From: CAIXMG01 sp964550225 | GTDB taxonomy: Bacteria; Patescibacteriota; Minisyncoccia; Phycocordibacterales; UBA1006 | Length of the DNA: 20,867 nucleotides | Reading direction: 5' to 3' | Assembly (NCBI GenBank): GCA_964550225.1 | Contig: CAZJXT010000006.1 | Location: 1 to 20,867, forward strand | Shown: positions 14,072 through 20,322 of the stretch, in pieces | Layout: the number at the start of each line of letters is the position of its first letter | Position numbering within the stretch: the stretch's first letter is position 1 | Position numbers and translations under genes: made by a program | The notes under the pieces: model-generated | The model's database searches: none | Told to the model about the DNA's origin: nothing | What the model saw: only the letters and a program-made list of their open reading frames with translations

Positions 14072-14222
14072 GTTCTTTTTTAATTAACCTCCTAAAATTC
14101 ATCGCGTATGAAAAAGGTTTTTTTGTGCAATGCACCGCTCGGCAGCAGCTAAGACATCAATGCTCTCCCAGGCGAATTTAAACGAGTGAGGCTTTCCTTT
14201 ATGGGAAGCCTCTATTTTTTTT
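14072..14222 (+). ncRNA. Putative structured small RNA of about 150 nt, family not recognised
   Basis: This lies in the 308-bp gap between PBP2 and greA, with its own promoter upstream and its own strong terminator at the end. Near the 5' end it carries CCTCCT at 14088-14093, identical to the anti-Shine-Dalgarno core of 16S rRNA. A hairpin TTCAT/ATGAA (14098-14112, loop CGCGT) follows, enclosed by AACCT (14086-14090) with AGGTT (14115-14119). Then come a small GTGC/GCAC hairpin (14125-14135) and a possible long-range helix CGCTCG (14136-14141) with CGAGTG (14183-14188). It matches no tRNA, tmRNA or SRP RNA signature I know; the SRP GGAAGGNAGCAGCC core is missing. A 14-codon frame (14108-14152, MKKVFLCNAPLGSS) is present but has no Shine-Dalgarno, so a leader peptide is a weaker alternative. 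Boundaries are predicted. Confidence 0.6.
14188..14222 (+). terminator. Terminator of the intergenic RNA gene
   Basis: A 10-bp stem, GAGGCTTTCC at 14188-14197 and GGGAAGCCTC at 14203-14212, with one U-G pair and loop TTTAT, followed by TATTTTTTTT. It is among the strongest terminators in the window, and it isolates greA from the upstream transcript. Confidence 0.92.
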
Positions 14223-14248
14223 GCATAATTTCCTTATTTTTTAAATTA

Positions 14249-14257
14249 TGCTAATGT
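14249..14257 (+). promoter_or_regulatory. Extended -10 element of greA
   Basis: TGCTAATGT with exactly 9 nt before the greA ATG at 14267. No -35. It is a weaker match (TAATGT) than the others, supported mainly by the identical spacing. Confidence 0.4.
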
Positions 14258-14266
14258 ATTTTTTAT

Positions 14267-14731
14267 ATGTCAGAACAGATTTATATTACCGCACAGAAAA
14301 AACAAGAACTCGAATCAGAAATGATTCATTTAAAAACGGTAGTGCGACCGGCTATTTCAGAGCGCTTACAAGCAGCTCGAGCTCTTGGGGATTTATCAGA
14401 AAATGCTGAATATCAATCATCTCGTGATGAGCAGGGAAAAAATGAAGGACGTATCCAAGAAATCGAATACATTCTCAAATATGCAAAACTTGTTGAACGT
14501 ACAGGATCAAATAAGGTAGAATTAGGCGCAACGGTTGTTGTAGAAAAACAAGGCACAGGAACACCACAAACCTATTTGATCGTTTCAGAAACAGAAGCTG
14601 ATTTGTCTGCAAATAAAATTTCAACAACATCACCTATTGGTGCTGCTATGGTAGGAAAAAATGCAGGAGATTCTTTTACCATGGTCACTCCTCGAGGTGA
14701 AGTTGTTTATAAAATTATCTCTGTTGAATAA
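14267..14731 (+). CDS. greA: Transcription elongation factor GreA
   Basis: 154 aa, near the usual 158. It enters the RNA polymerase secondary channel and stimulates cleavage of backtracked RNA. The N-terminal antiparallel coiled coil spans about residues 9-75. Its tip, 'ARALGDLSENAEYQSSRDEQ', carries the acidic residues that hold the catalytic Mg2+. The C-terminal FKBP-like domain begins near 83 ('NKVELGATVVVEKQGTGTPQ') and contains the conserved 'SPIGAAMVGKNAGDSFTM'. It is a single-gene unit with its own terminator, upstream of lysS, which has a separate promoter. Confidence 0.97.
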   Translation: MSEQIYITAQKKQELESEMIHLKTVVRPAISERLQAARALGDLSENAEYQSSRDEQGKNEGRIQEIEYILKYAKLVERTGSNKVELGATVVVEKQGTGTPQTYLIVSETEADLSANKISTTSPIGAAMVGKNAGDSFTMVTPRGEVVYKIISVE

Positions 14732-14732
14732 T

Positions 14733-14758
14733 GCCTATGTATCAAGATAGGCGTTTTT
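14733..14758 (+). terminator. Terminator of greA
   Basis: GCCTAT at 14733-14738 pairs with ATAGGC at 14747-14752 around an 8-nt loop, followed by GTTTTT. It starts 1 nt after the greA stop codon. Confidence 0.75.
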
Positions 14759-14774
14759 ATTTGGCATTATTTCA

Positions 14775-14783
14775 TGCTATAGT
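14775..14783 (+). promoter_or_regulatory. Extended -10 element of lysS, deciding the start codon
   Basis: TGCTATAGT. There are 9 nt to the ATG at 14793 but only 3 nt to the in-frame ATG at 14787. Transcription should begin near 14790, after the first ATG, so 14793 is taken as the start. Confidence 0.6.
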
Positions 14784-14792
14784 GTCATGTAT

Positions 14793-16274
14793 ATGGCATC
14801 ACTATCAGAACTCCGTGACGTACGTCTCGAAAAACTAGAAAAATTACAAACCGCTGGCATGAATCCATTTCCAGCGGGTGTTCCGCGCGATATGACATTG
14901 GCAGAACTAAAGAATGATTTTGAGAAACTAGAAACATCGGGAACTTCTTTATCAGTAACAGGTCGCATCATGTCATTGCGTGGACAAGGAGCAATCATGT
15001 TTGCAACATTATTTGATGGCACAGAACGATTTCAGGCTGTATTTAAAAAAGACGAAATCGAAGAAGGACTTTTTAGTTTATTTGGTGAAGCTGTAGACAT
15101 TGGTGATATTATTTCTGTAACAGGAAGTGTTTTTACGACACAACGAGGAGAACCTAGTATTTTGGTAAATAATTGGGTTATGGCAACCAAAACATTATTG
15201 CCAATTCCTTCAGAACATTACGGAATTGAAGACGATGAAGAACGATTACGTAAACGATATCTCGAGGCACTCATGAAACCTGAAGTATTTAAACGTTTTG
15301 AAACACGTTCAAAGATTATTAAATATGTTCGAGATTTTTTTGATGCGAAAGATTTCTTGGAAATTGAAACTCCTGTTTTACAAAACCAAGCAGGAGGTGC
15401 GATGGCAAAAACATTTAATACTCATCATAATGACTATGATATGGATATGGTGTTGCGTATTTCTCTTGAATTAGAGCATAAAATGATGATGACGGCCGGA
15501 TATAATCGTATCTATGAAATTGGTAAAAACTTCAGAAATGAAGGTTCCGATCCAACCCATATTCAAGAATTTACGATGATTGAATGGTATGCAGCGTACG
15601 AAACATTGGAAAGTAATATGGCATGGACCGAGGAATTATTACGAGGAATTGCTCGTGATGTGATTGGAAAAATGTCATTTATGGTAATGGATAAAAATGG
15701 AAATCAAACAGAAGTAGATTTTGGAGGCGTTTGGCCAAAAGTACGCTTTGGAGATTTGTTAAAAGAAAATACAGGAATTGATATGGAATCTGCGTCATTG
15801 CAAGAAATTCAAAATATCGCAAAAGAATGGGGAATGAGTAGTGATGAAATTATAACTACAGGAAAAGCAAATCTTCTTGATTATATTTATAAAAAATCTT
15901 CACGAAATAAAATCATTCACCCAACATTTGTTATGGATTATCCTGGTGAATTAAAACCTCTCGCACAGCAAAATCCAGACGGAACAGCTCGTGTGGCCCA
16001 ATTAATTATTGCCGGTGCCGAAATTACGAATCAGTATGCAGAATTAGTGAATCCGCTTATACAGCGTGCACTCCTTGAAAAACAATCTGCTGCAAAAGCA
16101 GGAGGGGACGCAGAAGCTATGGAAATTGATGAAAGATTCCTTACGGCTATGGAGCACGGAATGCCACCAATGACAGGATTTGGAATGGGAATTGATCGAT
16201 TAGTTGCAATCCTTACTGAACAAGAAAACCTACGTGACGTGATCTTTTTTCCAATTATGAGATCAAAAGAATAG
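14793..16274 (+). CDS. lysS: Lysyl-tRNA synthetase, class II
   Basis: 493 aa from ATG at 14793. It charges tRNA-Lys. An N-terminal helix ('MASLSELRDVRLEKLEKLQ') leads to the anticodon-binding OB fold at about 50-140 ('VTGRIMSLRGQGAIMFATLF'). The class II core follows: 'DFLEIETPVLQNQAGGAMAK' around 186-205 (motif 1 and substrate loop), motif 2 'KNFRNEGSDPTHIQEFTMIE' near 243-265, and motif 3 'MTGFGMGIDRLVAIL' near 459-473. Motif 2 has 'SDPTHIQEF' where most LysRS have 'SxRHNPEF', which should be a lineage variant rather than damage because the surrounding residues are intact. It has its own promoter and ends in a bidirectional terminator facing recR. Confidence 0.96.
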   Translation: MASLSELRDVRLEKLEKLQTAGMNPFPAGVPRDMTLAELKNDFEKLETSGTSLSVTGRIMSLRGQGAIMFATLFDGTERFQAVFKKDEIEEGLFSLFGEAVDIGDIISVTGSVFTTQRGEPSILVNNWVMATKTLLPIPSEHYGIEDDEERLRKRYLEALMKPEVFKRFETRSKIIKYVRDFFDAKDFLEIETPVLQNQAGGAMAKTFNTHHNDYDMDMVLRISLELEHKMMMTAGYNRIYEIGKNFRNEGSDPTHIQEFTMIEWYAAYETLESNMAWTEELLRGIARDVIGKMSFMVMDKNGNQTEVDFGGVWPKVRFGDLLKENTGIDMESASLQEIQNIAKEWGMSSDEIITTGKANLLDYIYKKSSRNKIIHPTFVMDYPGELKPLAQQNPDGTARVAQLIIAGAEITNQYAELVNPLIQRALLEKQSAAKAGGDAEAMEIDERFLTAMEHGMPPMTGFGMGIDRLVAILTEQENLRDVIFFPIMRSKE

Positions 16275-16310
16275 AAAATAAAAATCCCATATGGGGGATT
16301 TTTATTTTCT
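16273..16310. terminator. Bidirectional terminator overlapping lysS and recR stop codons
   Basis: A 16-bp perfect stem, AGAAAATAAAAATCCC at 16273-16288 and its exact complement at 16295-16310. The left arm includes the last two bases of the lysS TAG; the right arm encodes the last residues and TAA of recR on the minus strand. Confidence 0.9.
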
Positions 16311-16922
16311 ATTTTCTAATGCACTTGCAAGGGTATCTGCATCAGAATATTCTACCTCTGTTCCTGTTGAAAATCCTCGGCCAAGTTGAGAAACCTTAAA
16401 CCCAAATCGTTCCTGTAAAGGGGCGATTTTTTGCTTAATCAGATTCGTAGTGCGATCGCCTTCAGGATTCGCAGCAAGGGCAAAAATAATCTCATCGAGC
16501 TCATGACGTTCTCCTTTATCTTCGATACGTTTTAATAATTGCGGAACACGAATCATTTGATCGAGTTCAGTATCAATCATGGGTGCTAATCCGCCTAATA
16601 CAAAATAATGACCAGTAAATGCTTTTGATTTTTCAATTGATTCAATATCTACATCTTTTTCTACAATCATAAGAATTTTCGAGTTACGACTTGTGTCACG
16701 CATTAATGGGGAACGAGATTCGGCAGGGTTTTCTGAGTAAAAATACTGAAAACTTTCCGGATCAAGTTTTACATTTTTTTGAGCTGTTAAAATTTGATTC
16801 GCAAGACGTTGCACAAATGCAGGTTGTGATTGAATAATAAAATACGCAAAACGCTTGGCCTGTCGTCGGCCAATTCCTGGGAATTTCATAAAGCTATTTG
16901 CGAGTTCATCGGTCGGATTCAT
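16302..16922 (-). CDS. recR: Recombination protein RecR, lacking the zinc-finger cysteines
   Basis: 206 aa, slightly longer than E. coli RecR (201). RecR works with RecO/RecF to load RecA on gapped DNA. The helix-hairpin-helix 'FMKFPGIGRRQAKRFAYFII' is at 11-30. The Toprim domain begins at 82 ('KILMIVEKDVDIESIE') and contains 'IIFALAANPEGDRTTNLI' at 145-162. The C-terminal 'LGRGFSTGTEVEYSDADTLA' (180-199) matches the Walker-B-like end of the family. The segment between them (51-79), which is normally a C4 zinc finger, has no cysteine, and there is no cysteine anywhere in the protein. The ATG at 16922 is 18 nt after dnaB, so the two form an operon. Confidence 0.92.
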   Translation of the reverse strand: MNPTDELANSFMKFPGIGRRQAKRFAYFIIQSQPAFVQRLANQILTAQKNVKLDPESFQYFYSENPAESRSPLMRDTSRNSKILMIVEKDVDIESIEKSKAFTGHYFVLGGLAPMIDTELDQMIRVPQLLKRIEDKGERHELDEIIFALAANPEGDRTTNLIKQKIAPLQERFGFKVSQLGRGFSTGTEVEYSDADTLASALENRK

Positions 16923-16940
16923 AGAGATAAAAAGAGAGGG

Positions 16941-18419
16941 TTAAAAATCATCTTCATCAGGGAGATTTGGAATATTTGATGAGTTTTGATTTTGTGAACC
17001 ATAATCATTAAATTCATTCTTTTCAATGGTCATGAAACTTGTTTTATTACTATCAAAAAACAATTCTACTTCACCAACAGGTCCATGACGATGTTTTGCA
17101 ATGATGAGTTTTTTGATATTAGTTCGTTCTTCTTTGGGTTTAAACTGATCATCGCTGTGAATAAATATTACCAAGTCAGCATCCTGTTCAATAGATCCTG
17201 AATCTCGGAGATCTGATAATCGAGGTTCACCTCCACGTTGCTCTACAGCACGAGAAAGTTGTGACAATGCAATTATGGGAACATCTAATTCACGAGCCAA
17301 CATTTTCAAAGATCGAGAAATTTCTGAAATTTGATTCACCATAGAATCATAATTTTTTGTAGGAGAAATCAATTGCAAGTAATCGATAATAATTAAACCG
17401 AGTCCAAATTCTGATTTTAAACGACGAGCTGTTGAACGCATTTTTAATACGTTATTTCCTGCTTGATCATCAATGAAAATTGGTGCACTTGAAAGACGAC
17501 TTGAAGCTTCGGTTAATCGTTCCATATCAGCTTCGGTTAATCCTTGCCCTGTTCGCATTTTCCACGCGTCAACATTTGCTTCTGATGACAACATGCGATC
17601 CACCAATTGACTTGCGGCCATCTCGAAAGAAAATATTCCTACAGGAACACCGTGATTGATAGCAGCATGTTTCGCCATATTAAGAGCAATAGATGTTTTT
17701 CCGACTGCAGGACGCGCAGCGAGAATAATCAAATCAGATTTTTGAAATCCTGAAAGTTTCATATCGAGATCACGAAATCCACTAGGAACCCCACGGAGCT
17801 CACCCTTGTTTTCATGCATCTTCATAATCGTCTCCCATGTTTCTGGTAGAATTTCACGAATTCCTTGGAATTTTTGAGCGCGTCCAACTTGCCCTGTTAC
17901 AGACATTACTTTTTTCTCGGCTTCATCGAGAACGTTTTCAATTTCATCAGCTTCATTAAATCCAAGTTCGACAATCGTATCTCCAGCTGAAATCAAATTA
18001 CGCAATGTTGATTTACGAGCAACAAGGTTTGCATAATATTCAATGTTGGTAGACGATGGAACATTCCCCGTAAGTTCTGAAAGATAGCTTGATCCGCCAA
18101 TAGCATCTAAAAACCCTTGTTCTCGTAAAATTGCAGTAAGAGAAACTAGGTCAATAGGTTCGTTTTTGCGAGCTAGTTCAAGCATTCCTTGATAAATTAA
18201 TCGATGTTTTTCAACATAAAATGAATCAGCGTGAACTGAATCCATAATTTCATTAAGTCCCAAAGGTCGCAACATAATGGAACCAAGGAGTGCTTTTTCT
18301 GCATCAATGTTTTGAGGAGGTACCCGCAATGGCCGCAATGGACTCGGAATTGATTTTTCATAATCTTCTCGTTTAATCCATTTTCCTTTGTTTTGATTTT
18401 GGTGCTTGTCGAATGCCAT
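16941..18419 (-). CDS. dnaB: Replicative DNA helicase DnaB
   Basis: 492 aa. It unwinds DNA at the fork as a hexamer and recruits primase. The N-terminal helical domain at about 33-150 begins 'RVPPQNIDAEKALLGSIML' and contains 'DAIGGSSYLSELTGNVPSS'. The RecA-like ATPase domain follows, with Walker A 'ARPAVGKTS' at 235-243, 'FSFEMAASQLVDRML' at 263-277, and Walker B 'IIIDYLQL' at 343-350. 'DLRDSGSIEQDADLVIFIHS' carries the arginine-finger region. The length is normal, with no intein. A TGATATAAT box 6 nt before the ATG marks a leaderless start. It is transcribed with recR. Confidence 0.97.
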   Translation of the reverse strand: MAFDKHQNQNKGKWIKREDYEKSIPSPLRPLRVPPQNIDAEKALLGSIMLRPLGLNEIMDSVHADSFYVEKHRLIYQGMLELARKNEPIDLVSLTAILREQGFLDAIGGSSYLSELTGNVPSSTNIEYYANLVARKSTLRNLISAGDTIVELGFNEADEIENVLDEAEKKVMSVTGQVGRAQKFQGIREILPETWETIMKMHENKGELRGVPSGFRDLDMKLSGFQKSDLIILAARPAVGKTSIALNMAKHAAINHGVPVGIFSFEMAASQLVDRMLSSEANVDAWKMRTGQGLTEADMERLTEASSRLSSAPIFIDDQAGNNVLKMRSTARRLKSEFGLGLIIIDYLQLISPTKNYDSMVNQISEISRSLKMLARELDVPIIALSQLSRAVEQRGGEPRLSDLRDSGSIEQDADLVIFIHSDDQFKPKEERTNIKKLIIAKHRHGPVGEVELFFDSNKTSFMTIEKNEFNDYGSQNQNSSNIPNLPDEDDF

Positions 18420-18425
18420 GAATGT

Positions 18426-18434
18426 ATTATATCA
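18426..18434 (-). promoter_or_regulatory. Extended -10 element of dnaB
   Basis: On the minus strand TGATATAAT, a perfect extended -10, ending 6 nt before the ATG at 18419. The transcript should start at or within a base or two of the AUG. Confidence 0.65.
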
Positions 18435-18552
18435 ATTTTAAAAACTGGGAAGCTAGTACTCAAAATAGAAAAGTATGGTACAACCCTGTGCATCATGTGT
18501 GGATAGTGAAATAGGAAATAAAAACAAGTTATGTCAATTTTTTATATAGGTA

Positions 18553-18561
18553 TGATATACT
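18553..18561 (+). promoter_or_regulatory. Candidate promoter of the membrane protein / rhodanese pair
   Basis: TGATATACT at 18553-18561, 32 nt before ATG 18594; a second TATAAT at 18567-18572 is 21 nt before ATG. Either would give a longer leader than elsewhere in the window. The leader is AT-only at its 3' end and shows no Shine-Dalgarno. Confidence 0.4.
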
Positions 18562-18593
18562 CATAATATAATAAATAACATTATTTAATTATT

Positions 18594-19037
18594 ATGACTC
18601 TTTTTCTTATCACATTCATTACTATTGCTGGATTTATTATTGGGCTCGGTGCTGTAACCGTTATTGATTTGCATGGATTTTTAGGGAGAAATTCTTCATA
18701 TTGGACCGAAGCAACTATTCGTACTCATAAAATAACGAAACCTCTTATTTGGGTAGGTATAACATTAGTACTTCTTGGAACACTTTTTGCTGGATATCAT
18801 CATAGTATTAATTTTGAAGTCATGTTTGCGAGGGTTATACTCATTATAATTATGATTGCAAATGGATGCTTCTTGTCATTTGTTATCAGTCCTGACCTAA
18901 TTAACAGAGAACGTGAAGGAAGAGAAAAAGAAATTCTTCCTTTGTCGATGCAGAGAAAAATCACAGTGAGCTTCTTGATATCATTTATTACATGGTGGGG
19001 GCTTCTTGCGTGGACACTGTGGTCTATTACTCTTTAG
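18594..19037 (+). CDS. Four-helix integral membrane protein of unknown function
   Basis: 147 aa with four predicted membrane helices: about residues 2-24 ('FLITFITIAGFIIGLGAVTV'), 48-68, 76-98 and 125-145. A loop with 'DLHGFLGRNSSYWTEATIRT' follows helix 1, and a highly charged cytoplasmic-looking loop 'SPDLINREREGREKE' lies between helices 3 and 4. The two conserved-looking His residues ('HGF', 'THKITKP') and the 'YHH' in helix 2 could bind a metal or haem, but no family is recognised. The rhodanese gene follows after 14 nt, so the two are probably co-transcribed. Confidence 0.75.
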   Translation: MTLFLITFITIAGFIIGLGAVTVIDLHGFLGRNSSYWTEATIRTHKITKPLIWVGITLVLLGTLFAGYHHSINFEVMFARVILIIIMIANGCFLSFVISPDLINREREGREKEILPLSMQRKITVSFLISFITWWGLLAWTLWSITL

Positions 19038-19051
19038 TTATTATTTTTTTT

Positions 19052-19294
19052 ATGAATACTCCTATTTATTTAGATGTGCGTACACCAGAAGAATTTGCCA
19101 TGGGGCATTATCCTGGTGCGTATAATTATGATGTGAATCTTATCGCTGCAGGAAATATTCCTAATATTGCTAAAGATGCCATACTAAAAATATATTGCCG
19201 ATCAGGAGCTCGTGCACAAGTTGCACAAACACTCCTTGAACAAGCTGGTTTTATAAATACCGAAAATATTGGCGGATTGGTTGATAGTATCTAA
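19052..19294 (+). CDS. Single-domain rhodanese (sulfurtransferase-like) protein
   Basis: 80 aa from ATG at 19052. It is a compact rhodanese domain: 'PIYLDVRTPEEFAMGHYPGA' at 4-23 is the signature start. The active-site loop 'YCRSGARA' at 48-55 has the persulfide-forming Cys49, and 'LLEQAGFINTENIGGL' closes the fold. No signal peptide, so it is cytoplasmic. GlpE/PspE-like proteins move sulfane sulfur from thiosulfate or persulfides to thiols or cyanide; the partner here is unknown. It is about 20 residues shorter than E. coli GlpE (108 aa) but complete in the core. Initiation from the upstream frame at 18992 inside the previous gene is rejected. It converges with the PQ-loop-like gene, 5 bp away. 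Confidence 0.88.
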   Translation: MNTPIYLDVRTPEEFAMGHYPGAYNYDVNLIAAGNIPNIAKDAILKIYCRSGARAQVAQTLLEQAGFINTENIGGLVDSI

Positions 19295-19299
19295 GAAAT

Positions 19300-19863
19300 T
19301 TATTTTTTCTTGTGAGTTAATAATTCGAATACCATTATACTGTTTGTAATAATCATTGCCACAGAATGGAACATGGTTGCAATATTATATGAACGCAATG
19401 CTAATAACGCAAGAACATGTCGTAAGATATTTGATTGATATAAAATAACATTTTCAGTATGAGCATGTCGCCAACCCTTTTTGATCGTTGGAATAAATGC
19501 AATACAATCAATAGTTACCATAATGATTACAGATACTGTTGGGTCTTTGGTAATCATCCAAGGAATAAGTCCCAAGATTGCTATTATGAGAAACCATGTA
19601 TCTTCGCGAGGAATGTTTTTAAATCCGTATTTTAATGAAAAGATAAAAATAATAAATGTAAAAATTTCAGAAGCTCCAAATGCAATTAATGCCCATCCAG
19701 CGCCACCGATCCATTGCCCGGCGAATGTAACCCCAGACACAATAGACCAAATAAGCCATGTATATGGATGTGGCTTTACTTTACCGCGGAACATATCATG
19801 TAAATAGGGAACATTACCAATAATCGCAAGACTTGCTGCAACTAGTGCGAAAATAAATTTCAT
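19300..19863 (-). CDS. Polytopic membrane protein with two PQ-loop-like segments
   Basis: 187 aa with about six or seven predicted membrane helices. Two segments resemble PQ-loop (SWEET/SemiSWEET or PnuC-like) motifs. The first is 'GNVPYLHDMFRGKVKPHPYT' (16-35, N-x-P-Y) followed by 'WLIWSIVSG'. The second is 'IDCIAFIPTIKKGWRHAHTE' (118-137), where 'FIPT' takes the place of the PQ-like dipeptide. The pattern suggests two repeats with the same topology, as in small-molecule transporters, but this is a motif-level resemblance only and no substrate can be proposed. It has its own TGGTATACT -10 box, 9 nt before ATG, facing away from the DUF2177 gene. Confidence 0.75.
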   Translation of the reverse strand: MKFIFALVAASLAIIGNVPYLHDMFRGKVKPHPYTWLIWSIVSGVTFAGQWIGGAGWALIAFGASEIFTFIIFIFSLKYGFKNIPREDTWFLIIAILGLIPWMITKDPTVSVIIMVTIDCIAFIPTIKKGWRHAHTENVILYQSNILRHVLALLALRSYNIATMFHSVAMIITNSIMVFELLTHKKK

Positions 19864-19872
19864 ATGGGGATA

Positions 19873-19881
19873 AGTATACCA
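19873..19881 (-). promoter_or_regulatory. Extended -10 element of the PQ-loop-like gene
   Basis: On the minus strand TGGTATACT, with 9 nt between the box and the ATG at 19863. It shares a 50-bp gap with the divergent promoter for the DUF2177 gene. Confidence 0.55.
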
Positions 19882-19897
19882 CAGCTCTTTTTGTTTT

Positions 19898-19906
19898 TGA
19901 TATACT
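19898..19906 (+). promoter_or_regulatory. Extended -10 element of the DUF2177/DUF1295 operon
   Basis: TGATATACT with 7 nt to the ATG at 19914; leader 0-2 nt. No -35. Confidence 0.55.
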
Positions 19907-19913
19907 TAATCGT

Positions 19914-20318
19914 ATGACATCAATAACCCATTTTATCAAACTTTTTTTAGCAGTAGGAATCCCATTGGCAATCATGGATGCAATCTGGCTTTTCACCATG
20001 AGCAAACCTTTTTACGGAAAGTATTTAGGATCGCTCATGTCATCAAACCCTATTTGGATCGCTGCAGTGTTGTTCTACATTGTCTACATTATCGGGGTCA
20101 TTGTCTTTGTAGTAAATCCAGCATTATCTGCAACACTTCCTTGGTATCAAGTAGTTATTCGCGGAGCATTTTTTGGATTGGTTGCGTATGCAACCTATGA
20201 CCTTACCAACCATGCAACGCTTGTAGGATGGTCATCAATTGTTACAGTAGTTGATTTAATCTGGGGATCATTCCTTACCGCAACAGCAAGCCTCGTTGCG
20301 TATTTGTTCCTTCGCTAA
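19914..20318 (+). CDS. DUF2177 family membrane protein
   Basis: 134 aa, four predicted membrane helices. The sequence follows the DUF2177 pattern as I know it: 'AIMDAIWLFTMSKPFYGKYL' at 19-38, 'WIAAVLFYIVYIIGVIVFVV' at 48-67, 'GAFFGLVAYATYDLTNHATL' at 84-103, and 'VTVVDLIWGSFLTA' at 110-123. Conserved polar residues sit in membrane segments (D22, Y94, D96, N99, D114), which suggests a lipid- or quinone-related function, though none is established. It starts 50 bp from the divergent PQ-loop gene and is followed after 4 nt by a DUF1295 gene, so the pair forms one operon. Confidence 0.88.
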   Translation: MTSITHFIKLFLAVGIPLAIMDAIWLFTMSKPFYGKYLGSLMSSNPIWIAAVLFYIVYIIGVIVFVVNPALSATLPWYQVVIRGAFFGLVAYATYDLTNHATLVGWSSIVTVVDLIWGSFLTATASLVAYLFLR

Positions 20319-20322
20319 TAGT

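Noticed and set aside
14108..14152. 14-codon leader peptide (MKKVFLCNAPLGSS)
   Set aside because: No Shine-Dalgarno, AUG buried in a hairpin stem, no run of regulatory codons, and the following terminator closes a separate unit before the greA promoter. Kept only as an alternative within the RNA gene entry.
14072..14222. Intergenic RNA read as SRP RNA or tmRNA because of 'GCAGCAGCTAAG', which loosely resembles 'GCAGCCAAGG' of 4.5S RNA and the 'GCAGCTTAA' tag end of tmRNA
   Set aside because: The invariant SRP tetraloop segment (GTCAGGTCCGGAAGG) is missing, and no tRNA-like ends or tag reading frame surround it.
14787..14792. lysS start at the first ATG (14787)
   Set aside because: It lies 3 nt after the -10 box, probably upstream of the transcription start; the in-frame ATG at 14793 has the 9-nt spacing shared by other genes.
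18420..18593. Possible RNA gene or extra ORF in the dnaB/membrane-protein gap
   Set aside because: Only promoter-like boxes and AT-rich sequence were seen; no strong hairpin, terminator or reading frame.
19293..19311. Hairpin AAGAAA/TTTCTT between rhodanese and the PQ-loop gene as a bidirectional terminator
   Set aside because: Only six base pairs, five of them A-T, in an AT-rich region; too weak to call, although some terminator is expected in this 5-bp convergent gap.
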